A stretch of 64,000 nt of DNA from Psychrobacter sp. NG25 (lineage in GTDB: Bacteria; Pseudomonadota; Gammaproteobacteria; Pseudomonadales; Moraxellaceae): assembly GCF_015234355.1 (NCBI RefSeq), contig NZ_JADGMV010000009.1, positions 92,529 through 156,528 on the forward strand, given 5' to 3'. The position numbers were made by a program, and so were the translations under genes. The notes beneath the pieces were generated by a model. It saw only the letters and a list, made by a program, of their open reading frames with translations. It ran no database searches and was not told where the DNA came from. Each line of letters starts with the position of its first letter. The first letter of the stretch is position 1. Shown here in pieces: positions 30,001 to 38,223 of the stretch.

Positions 30001-30859
30001 TGCTCTAGTTGTACGTGCAGCGGATCGTTACTATGCGATACCACTGGTACAGATTGAACGAGTGGTTCGCGTTAATCCTGAAAAACTGTACGACTACTAT
30101 CAATCCGGTGCTCCAACGCTGAATTTTGAAGATGTTGATTATCGGGTGCGCTACTTAAATGAGATTTTATCAGGTAATAAACTGAACGAGTTGGTTGTTA
30201 ATACCAATACAAGTTTACCACTAATTATTATTAAGAACCGTACTGGACAGAATATTGCGCTACAAGTTGATCAGATCGCAGGCTCACGTATTGAGGTAGT
30301 TGTAAAACCTTTAGGGCAACAACTATCACATCTATCGGGTATCTCAGCAGCTACTATTATGGGTGATGGTTCGGTAATGTTAATTTTGGATCTGATCGCT
30401 TTAATGCGCAATGCACAGATGATTCAAAATATACCGCAACCTATAGACTTCAAACGAAGAGGTTTAGAGTCTAAGTCTACTATCTTAGTGGTCGATGACT
30501 CAGTCACGGTACGTAAAGTGACGTCGCGCTTCTTGGAGCGTCAAGGGTTCAATGTGGCGCTTGCGAAAGATGGTGTCGATGCGATTGAGATATTACAAGA
30601 TATGATACCGGACATGATATTATTAGATATTGAAATGCCACGCATGGATGGTTTCGAGGTGGCTACCCAAGTCAGATATAGCAAGCGCTTACAGCATATT
30701 CCAATTATTATGATTACATCGCGTACTGGTGAAAAGCATCGCGAGCGTGCATTAGAGATTGGTGTCAATGATTACATGGGTAAGCCTTTCCAAGAACAAG
30801 TACTGCTCAATAAAATACAGCATATACTGGGTCAGAGGGTCAGTCTCACTCATGAATGA
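24011..30859 (+). CDS. chpA: Giant hybrid chemotaxis kinase ChpA
   Basis: 2282 residues; AGGATG precedes the ATG. The N-terminal FimL-like region is degenerate. Five Hpt domains carry intact His at about 672, 865, 1064, 1358 and 1535; the first two (FHTLKGSGRMVGA) and last two (LHTIKGGARM) form similar pairs. After a dimerisation region come the HATPase (N-box LEHMLRNAVDHG near 1856, DDGRGID, GRGVGMDVV), a CheW domain (about 2000-2140) and a C-terminal receiver with phospho-Asp2206 in LLDIEMPRMDG. It is the central kinase of the Pil-Chp pathway, feeding PilG and PilH. Confidence 0.97.
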   Translation: MKNQPNDIVTLEWLLPLFNQQLSQISDGWQLVNDSTNHEQMVKNYHQVGGALTMIRLPLLADLANKLSLLVEASGHDGISINNSRIGQSAHRLLERELNQYMRTTSHNTTLINNAANNLARALSELGIAIESTETLAANQHEVLDGHTIDDNIIDSIEVKFLESKETIYLEIYHYQQLLLVWRQQVQKLLVANTNQSSLLTVLGRVSQYLWQASQNEDEQRLWYLTDLWLNDLANNETPLPENYAPLLSQLDQVIELHAAQTELSSSTVRSLIIRVYIELSSLAQNSNSTQSVLNILPHSAASASRFLPRILSELETLIFNLDKPDTILDPLQNIQRQLENRGWIYYVAQVESILTDLEHALSSRTGFAQEQWQIERQLQELYNALYNTEQTISLKIGDAASFITIPDDIDTQAESVQVVTASDGNLRELRITVEDVKQSFHEYVQRQDITLLPTATDFSKIGDAFVEMGLPEIHETINALSNIFTQLAAHEIAALSWDVTQALAEGLTSIELLLDYLAQQVFDQKLLNQAYEYTAKATDLLNNYITAPDSVDETFLTQKPVATNVIRYDDNGELAPTSAQSTHAESLTDSRVDDVLIQEQGAVESDSLESEALAKARTQVQPDNFEMDADIRDIFIEEATEVIADLEDFLPIWKQDAQDLTPLTEVRRGFHTLKGSGRMVGAFSISEMAWSIENLLNRLLDKTLPVTDNVVNLVIETAKKLPALVTDFEVQQLPSFDPAVTVLQSHNLMTQQPMNAGLNVSEPVEAELRVTPDTIYDSQTTDDKDESRHIAASLSDIKIPAVLVPFMQGPDQLSADANDADPDIKEIFIEEANEVLAEIVPLYEHWCQSPNDLSGLTDIRRGFHTLKGSGRMVGANYTAELAWAIENMLNRILDNSITVSEDMSQLIADVLAAYPSMLVVFENDSQDYPTTLPLWIACANAYSKQQGDEFSYSALYQNDKASNASGLESTQASLLSSELGEATPAYDNANKEMDATLQTINSVNEMIAEASIIIAPQSDEEKEFCEIFIDEAEELLQEIDQFVDEHQDESHIEVTDDIVRAFHTLRGASGSSALAAISEVSATIEHSLELLQQKDTAMNAQHLEALAKSSTLMDGYLNSYKQNVQPKNILVKDAQSQQDLASLQAMLGGQHVASDTEVMFDNKPTIEQLLDDNIDELLDAQWELDDALNQAEIANIQDYIEQQISQIKYLANKAQPFPKFISILDELGNTYGYLNDNPEKARDTDIQAILHTGHAQLVGLFDALAGSTSLKVDQKVLANLQSIYHADNGSEDEDVFVVRAISAPDLQLESIDTDAELLEIFLEEAQELDTALDESFNKWRVDISNVNALKVLQRHLHTIKGGARMAGIRSIGDLTHEAESVYEAFVENRRVPTAQWLEVMQMVQDTMSLQVMHIVSYKKSFFASELIEQLQQLLKVKVLPEMVELIIPVPKNHFEPETQSKIINNTPSRDDVLDSSSLDRMIKQSWANGLPDPDILAVFLEEAEELTNRNKYLQLFLEDTGNRTALQALQRDLHTIKGGARMVTASGIADLAHEMESVYQDFVDNRRPATKKVLELLVASHDWLADAVSILRQHVNPPTPALLIEALQQFSKNPDSLKQVPKESLQSQREALLTARENQDSQYLAKDISEMPSMIISTSEEDQSASNNEMIRISGGLIEHMINLSGESAINRARIDMGMSSLTNSLEDMGITVQRLADQLRRMEIELEAQILSQIDDELIQNEDFDPLEMDQYSSLNQLSKSLTESASDLIDINHTLLEKTRDSESLLLQLSRTQTELQDGLMNSRMVPFTHLTPRLERIVRQTANELNKSVELTIVNADDEMDRTILERMTSPLEHMLRNAVDHGIENTSTRLRAGKERSGHITLEVNREGSEIVIQLTDDGRGIDVEAVRNKAISQGLIDASDTSLTDLDIMQYIFNAGLSTSKQVTQISGRGVGMDVVISEIRQLGGSVSVVSELGKGSRFTMRLPLTVAVSDALVVRAADRYYAIPLVQIERVVRVNPEKLYDYYQSGAPTLNFEDVDYRVRYLNEILSGNKLNELVVNTNTSLPLIIIKNRTGQNIALQVDQIAGSRIEVVVKPLGQQLSHLSGISAATIMGDGSVMLILDLIALMRNAQMIQNIPQPIDFKRRGLESKSTILVVDDSVTVRKVTSRFLERQGFNVALAKDGVDAIEILQDMIPDMILLDIEMPRMDGFEVATQVRYSKRLQHIPIIMITSRTGEKHRERALEIGVNDYMGKPFQEQVLLNKIQHILGQRVSLTHE

Positions 30860-31856
30860 TAATACAGGTGTTGTGGCACTGAGGAATAAAAACAAGAATG
30901 ATATTAAGGTGATGGTCGTGGCAGAAGACCATCATCAGCGTATGGCATTTTCGGATACCGTCCGCAGTTGCGGCTTTATCCTTGTTGGTTGTATGTCACA
31001 GGCGCAGTTGCAAGCAAAAACTGTGCTTTCTGATGTGGTTGTTGATATCTGGCTGATAGATAGTGAATACGATGACAATATTGTGACTGCGACTACCGTT
31101 TCTAGACCCGCTGCAGTGTTGGTGGGCTTTAGTCAAGCACCTTATCTTAATGAAGCCACCCAGTATGCGAAATGGCAGCGTAAGCTCAAACGTAAGCTTG
31201 CACATATGCTTAAACTACCCATGCTAATGGATGCACCAGCTCATAAACATGATAGTACTGATACCGATTGGCATTATGTGGTTTTTCTGGGCGCCTCTAT
31301 GGGTGGTCCAAGTGCTATCAAAGAGTTTTTAGACAACTTGTCGGCTACGCTGCCAGTTTGTATCTTATTAGCACATCATTTTAATAGAACCATGATTGAT
31401 ACATTGCCACGTATTTTGAACCGTCACAATGATTGGCATTGTCAGGTCATTACTTCTTCGCAGCGCTTACGAGCTGGTCAGTGTCTCATAGCACCTATTG
31501 ATAAACAGATTGTCTGTGATTCGACAGGTCGAGTTATACTGTTAGACCAAGCTTGGAAAGGTGAGTATAAGCCTGCAATTGGTCAAATCCTGAAAAACAC
31601 TAGTGATGTTTATGGTAGTGAGCTTATTAATATCATATTTTCAGGTATGGGTAATGACGGCTCTCAGTATCTGGATCTCATTCAAGATAATAATAGTCAA
31701 CTTTGGGTCCAAGACCCCAGCATGAGTGCCTGTTCGAGTCAACCTCAGGCCATTATCGATTCAGGATACTGTGGTTTTATTGGTAGTCCTACAGATTTGG
31801 CGCAAAAACTGACAGACTATATTAGTGAAAGGGCAGTCAAAGCCTTTCCACCCTAA
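30852..31856 (+). CDS. chpB: Chemotaxis methylesterase ChpB (CheB-like)
   Basis: 334 residues. The start at 30852 overlaps the last 8 bases of chpA, so coupling is expected. The C-terminal domain has the CheB catalytic set: Ser in GASMGGPSA, His in LLAHHF and Asp in FSGMGNDG. The N-terminal ~120 residues look like a degenerate receiver with no clear phospho-Asp pattern, so activation may not follow the CheB model. It removes methyl groups from PilJ. Confidence 0.93.
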   Translation: MNDNTGVVALRNKNKNDIKVMVVAEDHHQRMAFSDTVRSCGFILVGCMSQAQLQAKTVLSDVVVDIWLIDSEYDDNIVTATTVSRPAAVLVGFSQAPYLNEATQYAKWQRKLKRKLAHMLKLPMLMDAPAHKHDSTDTDWHYVVFLGASMGGPSAIKEFLDNLSATLPVCILLAHHFNRTMIDTLPRILNRHNDWHCQVITSSQRLRAGQCLIAPIDKQIVCDSTGRVILLDQAWKGEYKPAIGQILKNTSDVYGSELINIIFSGMGNDGSQYLDLIQDNNSQLWVQDPSMSACSSQPQAIIDSGYCGFIGSPTDLAQKLTDYISERAVKAFPP

Positions 31857-31873
31857 CTTATTGTGAGTGATGT

Positions 31874-32371
31874 ATGAAACAAATTTTGAAACATTCGTTT
31901 GAAGCAGTGAGTTTGTTGACCACTACCAATGGGATGCTCGACGTTACTATTGTTCCGGCATTCAACCAGCCTGATTGGGTGATTCCAAGTAGTCTGATTT
32001 TGAGTGTGGATGAGTATGACGAGCACATATCAACTTATAACTGGCAGGAACAAGAAGTTGCCGTGTTCCATTTGCTACCGCAAAATGAGGTAGGAGATAA
32101 AATAATCGTACTAGAAGGTAATACCTCAGAGCATCGCTTAGCGTTACAAACGGCAGGTGAGCTACACCAATTACAAGTACGTATTTCAGATGTTAAAGAT
32201 ATAGAAGTACCTGAAAATTTCGATAAAACAAATATCAACGAAACAGCAGTACCCTTTAATGAAAACGTTATGCTATCCTACCTTTTTCAGACCGTTATGA
32301 TTGAGGATAAAGTATATTTAATACCAGACTTAGATAAAATTGCTCATCAGTTGGTTGATGTAAGCAGCTAG
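31874..32371 (+). CDS. chpC: CheW-like protein ChpC
   Basis: 165 residues in the position of chpC, 17 bases after chpB. The fold is CheW-like but divergent: MLDVTIVPAFNQPDWVIPSSLIL opens the domain and KIIVLEGNTSEHRLALQTAG is the central strand pair. It likely serves as a second adaptor between receptors and ChpA. The similarity is weak enough that position carries much of the call. Confidence 0.85.
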   Translation: MKQILKHSFEAVSLLTTTNGMLDVTIVPAFNQPDWVIPSSLILSVDEYDEHISTYNWQEQEVAVFHLLPQNEVGDKIIVLEGNTSEHRLALQTAGELHQLQVRISDVKDIEVPENFDKTNINETAVPFNENVMLSYLFQTVMIEDKVYLIPDLDKIAHQLVDVSS

Positions 32372-32515
32372 ACTCGCTTCTACTTTCTATTCGTTTACTA
32401 TGAAGTGAATTGAATGTTCAAATTATCTCAACGGCCTTTGAGTCCTGAATAAATAGCTGTTTTTATCTATATTGCTGATGACAGATAACTAGTAATAAGG
32501 GTAATAGGGTAGCTC

Positions 32516-33034
32516 ATGAGTAATGCAAATTCAAAGTGGTCAGTCAGTAGCCGGATTTTTCACTGGATCAGTGCTGTTTTATTATTGATTACGTGGATAA
32601 TGATGCTGTTGAACAATAATCTTGATAGTAATATCTATATCGGACTGCACAAAGCTTTTGGCGTTAGTTTACTGTTTTGGATGATAGCGCGAGTGATTAA
32701 TCGTGTATTTACTAAAGCGCCGCCATCTATATCAATGCCTAAATGGCAGTTACTATTGTCTCACTTGTCGCATTTTGGACTATATGCTTTGCTAATAGCA
32801 ATGCCAACGGTTGGTTTGTTGATGACTGTCTATGGTGGTCGACCTGTTGATATTTTTGGCTTGTTTCAAATACCTGTATTTGTCACGCCAGACAGAACTT
32901 TGGCTCGTTTCTATAACAACCTGCATACTGATGTTATTTGGCAAGCTATTATTGCGTTTACGGCTGTTCATATTAGCGCGGCTTTATATCATCAGTTTGT
33001 CAAAAAAGATAATCTGATAGCGCGTATGAAATAG
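32516..33034 (+). CDS. Cytochrome b561 (CybB family)
   Basis: 172 residues with four membrane helices. Candidate haem-ligand His are in RIFHWISA, IGLHKAFG, LSHFGLYALL, and the last helix (VHISAALYHQF). This pattern is the bacterial b561/NiIII cytochrome family, a di-haem quinol-linked membrane electron carrier. It follows chpC by 145 bases, so co-transcription is possible but not required, and a strong terminator follows. Confidence 0.9.
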   Translation: MSNANSKWSVSSRIFHWISAVLLLITWIMMLLNNNLDSNIYIGLHKAFGVSLLFWMIARVINRVFTKAPPSISMPKWQLLLSHLSHFGLYALLIAMPTVGLLMTVYGGRPVDIFGLFQIPVFVTPDRTLARFYNNLHTDVIWQAIIAFTAVHISAALYHQFVKKDNLIARMK

Positions 33035-33104
33035 TCCATTGTAAAATAGCTGTGTGTTGCTAAAAGTTTTAAATATTGCTAGCAGAAATGTCATGACTCA
33101 AACT

Positions 33105-33140
33105 AAAAAAGCCCTCAGTAATAATACTGAGGGCTTTTTT
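33105..33140. terminator. Bidirectional terminator between cytochrome b561 and minE
   Basis: GCCCTCAGTA and TACTGAGGGC arms around ATAA, flanked by A6 and T6. It serves the plus-strand cytochrome gene and the minus-strand minDE transcript. Confidence 0.92.
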
Positions 33141-33186
33141 GAAATACAGCATAAAAGCATCAACTGAAACTGTCTGCTGTTATATA

Positions 33187-33284
33187 GTCGATTCAATTTA
33201 AAAGTAGTACAAAGCAACCGAGTGAAGATATATATTAAATACTTCAAGCGAGGTTAACTCAGTAATGCTTTTATAATGGAATGA
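33187..33284 (-). repeat. Palindromic interspersed repeat, copy C
   Basis: Third copy of the element at 10171 and 11428, inverted relative to them. It lies in the 3' untranslated region of minE, between the minE stop and the terminator. Its two halves are nearly self-complementary. Confidence 0.8.
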
Positions 33285-33292
33285 CGATAACT

Positions 33293-33589
33293 TTACTTTT
33301 TGTGCTCAGGCAAGCTGATATTCATCTCTAGTACGTCTAGGCTATCTTCAGAACGATGATTGATATTGACATCATCAATCTGCACGCCATTAACGTATTT
33401 ATTGACCACTTCTAAAATTTCACGCTTCATCTTTTCGATACGATCAGCAGTGAGACGGTTATTTAAGCGGTTTTCACTAGCAACAATAACCTTAAGGCGT
33501 TCAGTCGCCAAATTAGCGCTACCTGCTGTGCCGTTGCTGTCATCAGTACCAAATAGGCTACTCCAAAATCCTTTTTTCTTAGTCATCAT
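33293..33589 (-). CDS. minE: Cell division topological specificity factor MinE
   Basis: 98 residues. The N-terminal membrane/MinD-binding segment (FWSSLFG, then [14 protein letters not shown]) and the C-terminal dimer domain ([13 protein letters not shown], then [11 protein letters not shown]) are the MinE pattern. It moves the MinCD inhibitor from pole to pole. Its ATG overlaps the minD stop by one base; a second ATG follows at once. Confidence 0.97.
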   Translation of the reverse strand: MMTKKKGFWSSLFGTDDSNGTAGSANLATERLKVIVASENRLNNRLTADRIEKMKREILEVVNKYVNGVQIDDVNINHRSEDSLDVLEMNISLPEHKK

Positions 33590-34401
33590 TAACCCCCAAA
33601 CCAGCGCTGTAATAAACTTTTCTTCTTCACGTCAAGATGACGGAGTGGACGCTCTTCACCCAAGAAACGGGCAACAATATCATCATAACACTGACCAGCA
33701 ACCGAGTCGGTATAATGGATGACAGGCTCGCCATGGTTAGATGCTTCAAGCACAGTATGGCTCTCAGGAACAACACCAAGCAAAGGTACTTTTAGAATAT
33801 CATTAGAAATCGTATCGATATCCATCATTTCATTAGCCGCTGCACGTTCAGGGTTATAACGAGTAATAATCAAGTGCTCACGTACAGAGCCTTGATTTTC
33901 TTCAACCTTTTTGGTCTGACTTTGCAAAATACCAATAATACGATCTGAGTCACGTACTGAAGAAATCTCAGGGTTGGTGACGATGATCGCTTCATCAGCA
34001 TGATACATAGCCAACTGAGCACCGCGTTCGATACCAGCAGGTGAATCGCAGATAATATAATCAAACTGCTTAGACAGCTCAGCCATTATTTCTGCTACAC
34101 CCTCATCTGTCAATGCGTCTTTATCACGCGTTTGACTGGCGGGTAGAATGAACAAGTTTTCAAGCTGTTTGTCTTTAACCAGAGCTTGAGACAAACGTGC
34201 ATTGCCGTTAATAACGTCAACAAAGTCATAAACAATTCGGTTCTCACAACCCATGATCAAGTCTAGATTACGTAGACCTACATCAAAATCGATAACGACT
34301 GTTTTATAGCCACGCAATGCTAAACCAGCGGCAAAAGAGGCACTTGTAGTGGTTTTGCCCACACCGCCTTTACCTGAAGTGATTACAACTATCTTCGCCA
34401 C
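33589..34401 (-). CDS. minD: Septum site-determining ATPase MinD
   Basis: 270 residues. The deviant Walker A KGGVGKTT is near residue 11. Further MinD signatures are [22 protein letters not shown] and [11 protein letters not shown]. The C-terminal amphipathic membrane helix ends [12 protein letters not shown]. The start is a GTG, with AGGAG 9 bases upstream; no ATG is available in frame. It anchors MinC and recruits MinE to the membrane. Confidence 0.97.
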   Translation of the reverse strand: MAKIVVITSGKGGVGKTTTSASFAAGLALRGYKTVVIDFDVGLRNLDLIMGCENRIVYDFVDVINGNARLSQALVKDKQLENLFILPASQTRDKDALTDEGVAEIMAELSKQFDYIICDSPAGIERGAQLAMYHADEAIIVTNPEISSVRDSDRIIGILQSQTKKVEENQGSVREHLIITRYNPERAAANEMMDIDTISNDILKVPLLGVVPESHTVLEASNHGEPVIHYTDSVAGQCYDDIVARFLGEERPLRHLDVKKKSLLQRWFGG

Positions 34402-34733
34402 AATGGCACACTCCTATGAATCAATGAGATATCTTTATATGAATAGCGCAATTGTATATTACATTTATAGCATATATACACTACCTGCGAAGCTAGCCTA
34501 GCATAAATAAACAAAAATTTATAGCGAGTCTGCACTAAAGCAGGGAAACTGCTCATATATAGGCTACAAGGTAATATTGCCTAAAATTTATTAGCCAATA
34601 CTGCCTATGATGAATAATAAAATAAACGCTTATGAAAGGTACAAATAGTGGCATAGCTAGTGATTCATCATAGAACAGTTTTGTTAAATAAACTTACTAT
34701 AGCATTTGAGAGTTTATTTAAAAGCCATTCAAA
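34402..34733. other. Intergenic region between minC and minD
   Basis: 332 AT-rich bases. The usual minC-minD coupling is broken by this gap, so minDE may have its own promoter here. No gene or strong hairpin was seen. Confidence 0.4.
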
Positions 34734-35576
34734 TTAGGTATCACTTATTACAGTAAACACCAAGCCTTCACCTTCTACAAATCTTACTTGTACGGCTTTA
34801 TCAACGACATGTGGCGGTAAGTTATCTCGTAAGCAATAAGTACCTGCAACTGATACCAGTGAAGGATTGAAAACCTGACAAAAAATGCGAGCATCTTTGT
34901 CACCAGTAGCACCTGCAACCAATCGGCCTTGAGCACGGCCGTAAACATGAAGACTGTTGTCAGTAATTGCTTCAGCACCACTATTGACACTGTTGGTCAA
35001 AATCAAGTCGCCACCGACGTGATTGAGACTTTGTCCTGAGCGTAGCATTTGGTCATAGATTAGGCTAGTGATATGATCATCACTTGCTAGTGACTCTGTT
35101 GAGGTATCAGATATGGTTGTTTCAGTAGGTGACTCGCTGACGTAAGTCGCATGGTCGTTAATGGCTGAATCTGTTTCACTGTCTTCTAGAGCTTTACTCA
35201 CTGGAGCAGTGGACTTTTTAGTGGGTACGATACGCTCGATACGTTTACCATCGGCGGGAAATATTGCCAACCGTTGCGCGCGCGCTTGAGAATCCATCAT
35301 ACCCGTGACTACACCGATGGGTTGTAGACCACATGACCATAACAGTTCTACTAACGCTGACAAATCTTGCTCGACTTCACTATCAATAAGAATGGGAATG
35401 TTGCTAGATTTGTTGCTAAAGGTTTCATTCAGCTGTGATTCAATAGCGCTCAAATCATTTGTATTGAACTGCAAACGTGAAAAGGTCAGCATCTTGCCAT
35501 AAAATGCCAGTGCTGGCGTTGGTGCTGGCGTTGGTGCTGCGTTCGAGGTCTGGTTGTCACTATCTAAAACTGTCAT
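34734..35576 (-). CDS. minC: Septum site-determining protein MinC
   Basis: 280 residues. The N-terminal FtsZ-binding domain (about 22-110) is followed by an acidic Ser/Thr-rich linker (about 125-180). The C-terminal beta-helix domain shows QSLNHVGGDLILTNSVNSGA, DNSLHVYGRAQGRLVAGATGD and ARIFCQVFNPSLVSVAGTY, a clear MinC signature. The linker and the Ala/Pro-Thr N-terminus are longer than in E. coli (231 residues). It inhibits FtsZ assembly away from mid-cell. Confidence 0.95.
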   Translation of the reverse strand: MTVLDSDNQTSNAAPTPAPTPALAFYGKMLTFSRLQFNTNDLSAIESQLNETFSNKSSNIPILIDSEVEQDLSALVELLWSCGLQPIGVVTGMMDSQARAQRLAIFPADGKRIERIVPTKKSTAPVSKALEDSETDSAINDHATYVSESPTETTISDTSTESLASDDHITSLIYDQMLRSGQSLNHVGGDLILTNSVNSGAEAITDNSLHVYGRAQGRLVAGATGDKDARIFCQVFNPSLVSVAGTYCLRDNLPPHVVDKAVQVRFVEGEGLVFTVISDT

Positions 35577-35722
35577 ATATAAATCCTCAAAAATTCATTC
35601 TATCGCTGTGTTCACGGTGCTGTTTTTATTATCGAGCCATACTGTTTTGTGCTATGACTTTAGTCTATGTTATAACTCTGCCATACTATTTTATCATCGA
35701 AGCATATTATTAGCAGTAGGGC

Positions 35723-36817
35723 TTATAGGTTAAGCATGTCTTGGTGTTTCCACTGTTGCACTTTTACTTGCGCTTCAAACTCAGTCAAACTGTCTTCAAT
35801 GATACTCGAAATCAAAGTGTCTAGCGCTGTATTATCCGTATTTATTTGTGCAACACCACGGGCAATCGCGACCATTAATGAATCGAGAAGTTTAGGGTCA
35901 AGGAGACGTTGATTCAGTGCGTAAACGACGTTTTCGCCTATATTATGCCCAACATGTTGCAACTGTGATTCAATTAAACTGCCAGCGATAGGAATCATGC
36001 GTAGATAACGACGTAGCTCAGGCGTATTGGCCAAGCCTTCTTCAATGGCATTGCCAACCTCGGCTGCTAAGATACTGCCGCCACCTGATGCTGCCGTTAA
36101 TTCCTGCAATTTGGGTGTTAGCTCTGTACGTAGTAAAGACAACAACACCGATTCGATTTCATCACGATTTCGTGAAATCGTCGATTCGATAAATGATTTG
36201 TGCGCTTCAGGGTCGGTCAGCTCTTGCCGAAAGTTTTGGATGGTTGTCAATATGACACGGTCCGATAACTCTTCTAGCAGTAAGTTAATATAGAACTTGA
36301 TGCGATTAATCCACGGCTGCGGCAGCACTGGGTAGCCAAGCTGATATAAGCGTCGTCCGATGACCACTGCCCGAAACAAACGTAAAGCGCGCAGCTGCGG
36401 AAAGCAACCCAATACTTCATACCAGTGTACAAAGGGAAAAAAGAACCAGCGGTAATAGGCTTTTTCTTTAATAGCAATCATCCAACGCAGTGATAGCTCA
36501 ACGATTAAGAATATCGTAAAGAAGCCACCAGCAGTACGCAAAGGATCATGCAAGGTGTTTTGATACCAACTGAGAGCCTCACCAATGGTCAGCCACCCTG
36601 CGATATGAGCACTAAAATTACTCATCAAAATAGCATCAATACTAATCAATAAGAGATCAATACTAATGATGATCATCATTACGATATCGTAAGTCAGCTT
36701 TAGACGATTTGGCTTGGGTCTATTTGGTCGTGACGGCTTATTATCCGACTGATTAGGGGATTGGTCCGGTAATGACGCTGAGTCTAGCTGCGGGCTAGTA
36801 GTAGGAGAGGCGGGCAC
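35723..36817 (-). CDS. Membrane protein with voltage-sensor-like N-terminal domain, no pore
   Basis: 364 residues. I start at the GTG at 36817, because AAGG lies 7 bases before it; a TTG two codons upstream is too close. A Pro/Ser-rich tail (1-40) is followed by about four hydrophobic segments: S1-like 44-66 with two Asp, S2-like 98-116 with Glu, S3-like 123-140, and an S4-like stretch with Arg143, Arg146 and Arg149. No pore loop or S5/S6 follows. The last ~200 residues are helical and soluble-looking. The function is unknown; the resemblance is to ion-channel sensor domains. Confidence 0.65.
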   Translation of the reverse strand: MPASPTTSPQLDSASLPDQSPNQSDNKPSRPNRPKPNRLKLTYDIVMMIIISIDLLLISIDAILMSNFSAHIAGWLTIGEALSWYQNTLHDPLRTAGGFFTIFLIVELSLRWMIAIKEKAYYRWFFFPFVHWYEVLGCFPQLRALRLFRAVVIGRRLYQLGYPVLPQPWINRIKFYINLLLEELSDRVILTTIQNFRQELTDPEAHKSFIESTISRNRDEIESVLLSLLRTELTPKLQELTAASGGGSILAAEVGNAIEEGLANTPELRRYLRMIPIAGSLIESQLQHVGHNIGENVVYALNQRLLDPKLLDSLMVAIARGVAQINTDNTALDTLISSIIEDSLTEFEAQVKVQQWKHQDMLNL

Positions 36818-36866
36818 AGTCAAACCTTATAAATGATAAATGGCATAAGAAGTAAGCGGCTTAGCG

Positions 36867-37038
36867 AGGGCGTGTCATCAATTAGATTGTGAGACTTAAA
36901 ATGAGAAAAATTGTAGATAAACAAGGAAGCAATTGCCGTTAATATGAACATATTGGCAAAATTACTGACGATGTTTAGCAAAATTTAGCCATTTTAAGGC
37001 CACTAAATATATTTATGTGCTAATTGATGATACGCCCT
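36867..37038 (+). mobile_element. Non-autonomous inverted-repeat element (MITE-like), copy 1, 172 bp
   Basis: Terminal inverted repeats of about 18 bases match at 17 positions (AGGGCGTGTCATCAATTAG at the left, its near complement at the right). It encodes nothing. It is flanked by GA on the left and TA on the right, a possible degenerate TA target duplication. An inverted second copy of the same length lies at 41267-41438. It fills the gap between the minus-strand genes at 35723 and 37252. Confidence 0.75.
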
Positions 37039-37251
37039 AATATAGCGTTATGAAAGTCGCTACTGTTCAGAAATTCATACGCTAGTGACTGCTCACATTA
37101 TCAATGAATAGGGCTAAAAAACAACCCATCTTTGATTATAATTAAGCATTACTATTTACGAGTTATCATTTAAGGTCAGTGTTTAAAAAACTAGTGATTA
37201 CTTATGACGCTAATACGCGCTCAATAAGGTTACTACTTTGCCTTTATTTTT

Positions 37252-38223
37252 TTAGTGGTTTGAAGCATCTTGGATTTTAGGGTTGGTGTCAAAATCAGCC
37301 AGCATATCGGTAATGAGTTGGTCTTTTTCGTGCCATATCTGCTCAACCCAATCAAACATCTGCGCCTTTACTGCCTCATCATTTTCGTAGCCACCGTTTT
37401 GGATACCAGCAAATAATGAGTCAGGTATCTCGATATATCGTACATCGACGCCCAAGCGCTTAATATTACCTTTCCATAGATCGCTATAAGTCGGTACACC
37501 ATCGGGATAAACAATCGTCATATCGAGCATGCCATCGATATCTTCACCCAGTGCGTTAATTGCTAATGATAGGCCACCCGCTCGTGGTTTTAATAGGTGA
37601 GTATAAGGCGACTGCTGCTTAGCCTGTTTGGCTTTGGTGAAGCGCGTGCCTTCTAGGTAATTTAATAAGGTAAAAGGCTTGTTTTTTAATAATGCACAGG
37701 CACGTTTGGCTTCTTCGATGTCCTTACCTTTTAATGCAGGGTTTTTCGCAACGGCTTCTTTGGAATGTCGACGCATCATTGGAAAATCTAAAAAGTAAAA
37801 AGCTTGACCAACAATGGGGATATAGATTAATTCAAACTTGGTAAAGAACCGTGTCAGCGGTAGGCGTTTTTCGCTAATGTACTGCACGATACTGGTATCG
37901 ACCCAAGACTGATGATTGCTGACCAGTAGGTATTTGCCATTGATATGAACATCATCTGGTAAGTTAATACGCCAATCTTTACGTGGCAACATGTTGTCGA
38001 TTAAAGCATTATTACTACTGATCCAGTGAGTGGCGATTTTTATCACGGTTTTATCCGCAATAGGAGCACCAGTGATAATCTTTCCAACGCCCATCAACCA
38101 TAGAGGAATACTACCGCCGAAGCTATTGGCTGCGATAACGCCAGTTGCCGTCGCAAGTGAGATCGCTTTTGCTAGTTTAGGCGTGCGTTTGTGTATTTTT
38201 TTAATAGTGGAGGTCAGTCGCAT
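37252..38223 (-). CDS. PlsC-type acyltransferase (YihG-like)
   Basis: 323 residues. Acyltransferase motif I is NHQSWVD (His-x4-Asp) near residue 100, and motif III is EGTRFTK near residue 190. A downstream IVYPDG-containing block matches the YihG/LCLAT-type subgroup. A basic N-terminus precedes one hydrophobic segment. AAAGGA precedes the ATG. It likely acylates a lysophospholipid at the membrane; the exact acceptor is not readable. Confidence 0.88.
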   Translation of the reverse strand: MRLTSTIKKIHKRTPKLAKAISLATATGVIAANSFGGSIPLWLMGVGKIITGAPIADKTVIKIATHWISSNNALIDNMLPRKDWRINLPDDVHINGKYLLVSNHQSWVDTSIVQYISEKRLPLTRFFTKFELIYIPIVGQAFYFLDFPMMRRHSKEAVAKNPALKGKDIEEAKRACALLKNKPFTLLNYLEGTRFTKAKQAKQQSPYTHLLKPRAGGLSLAINALGEDIDGMLDMTIVYPDGVPTYSDLWKGNIKRLGVDVRYIEIPDSLFAGIQNGGYENDEAVKAQMFDWVEQIWHEKDQLITDMLADFDTNPKIQDASNH

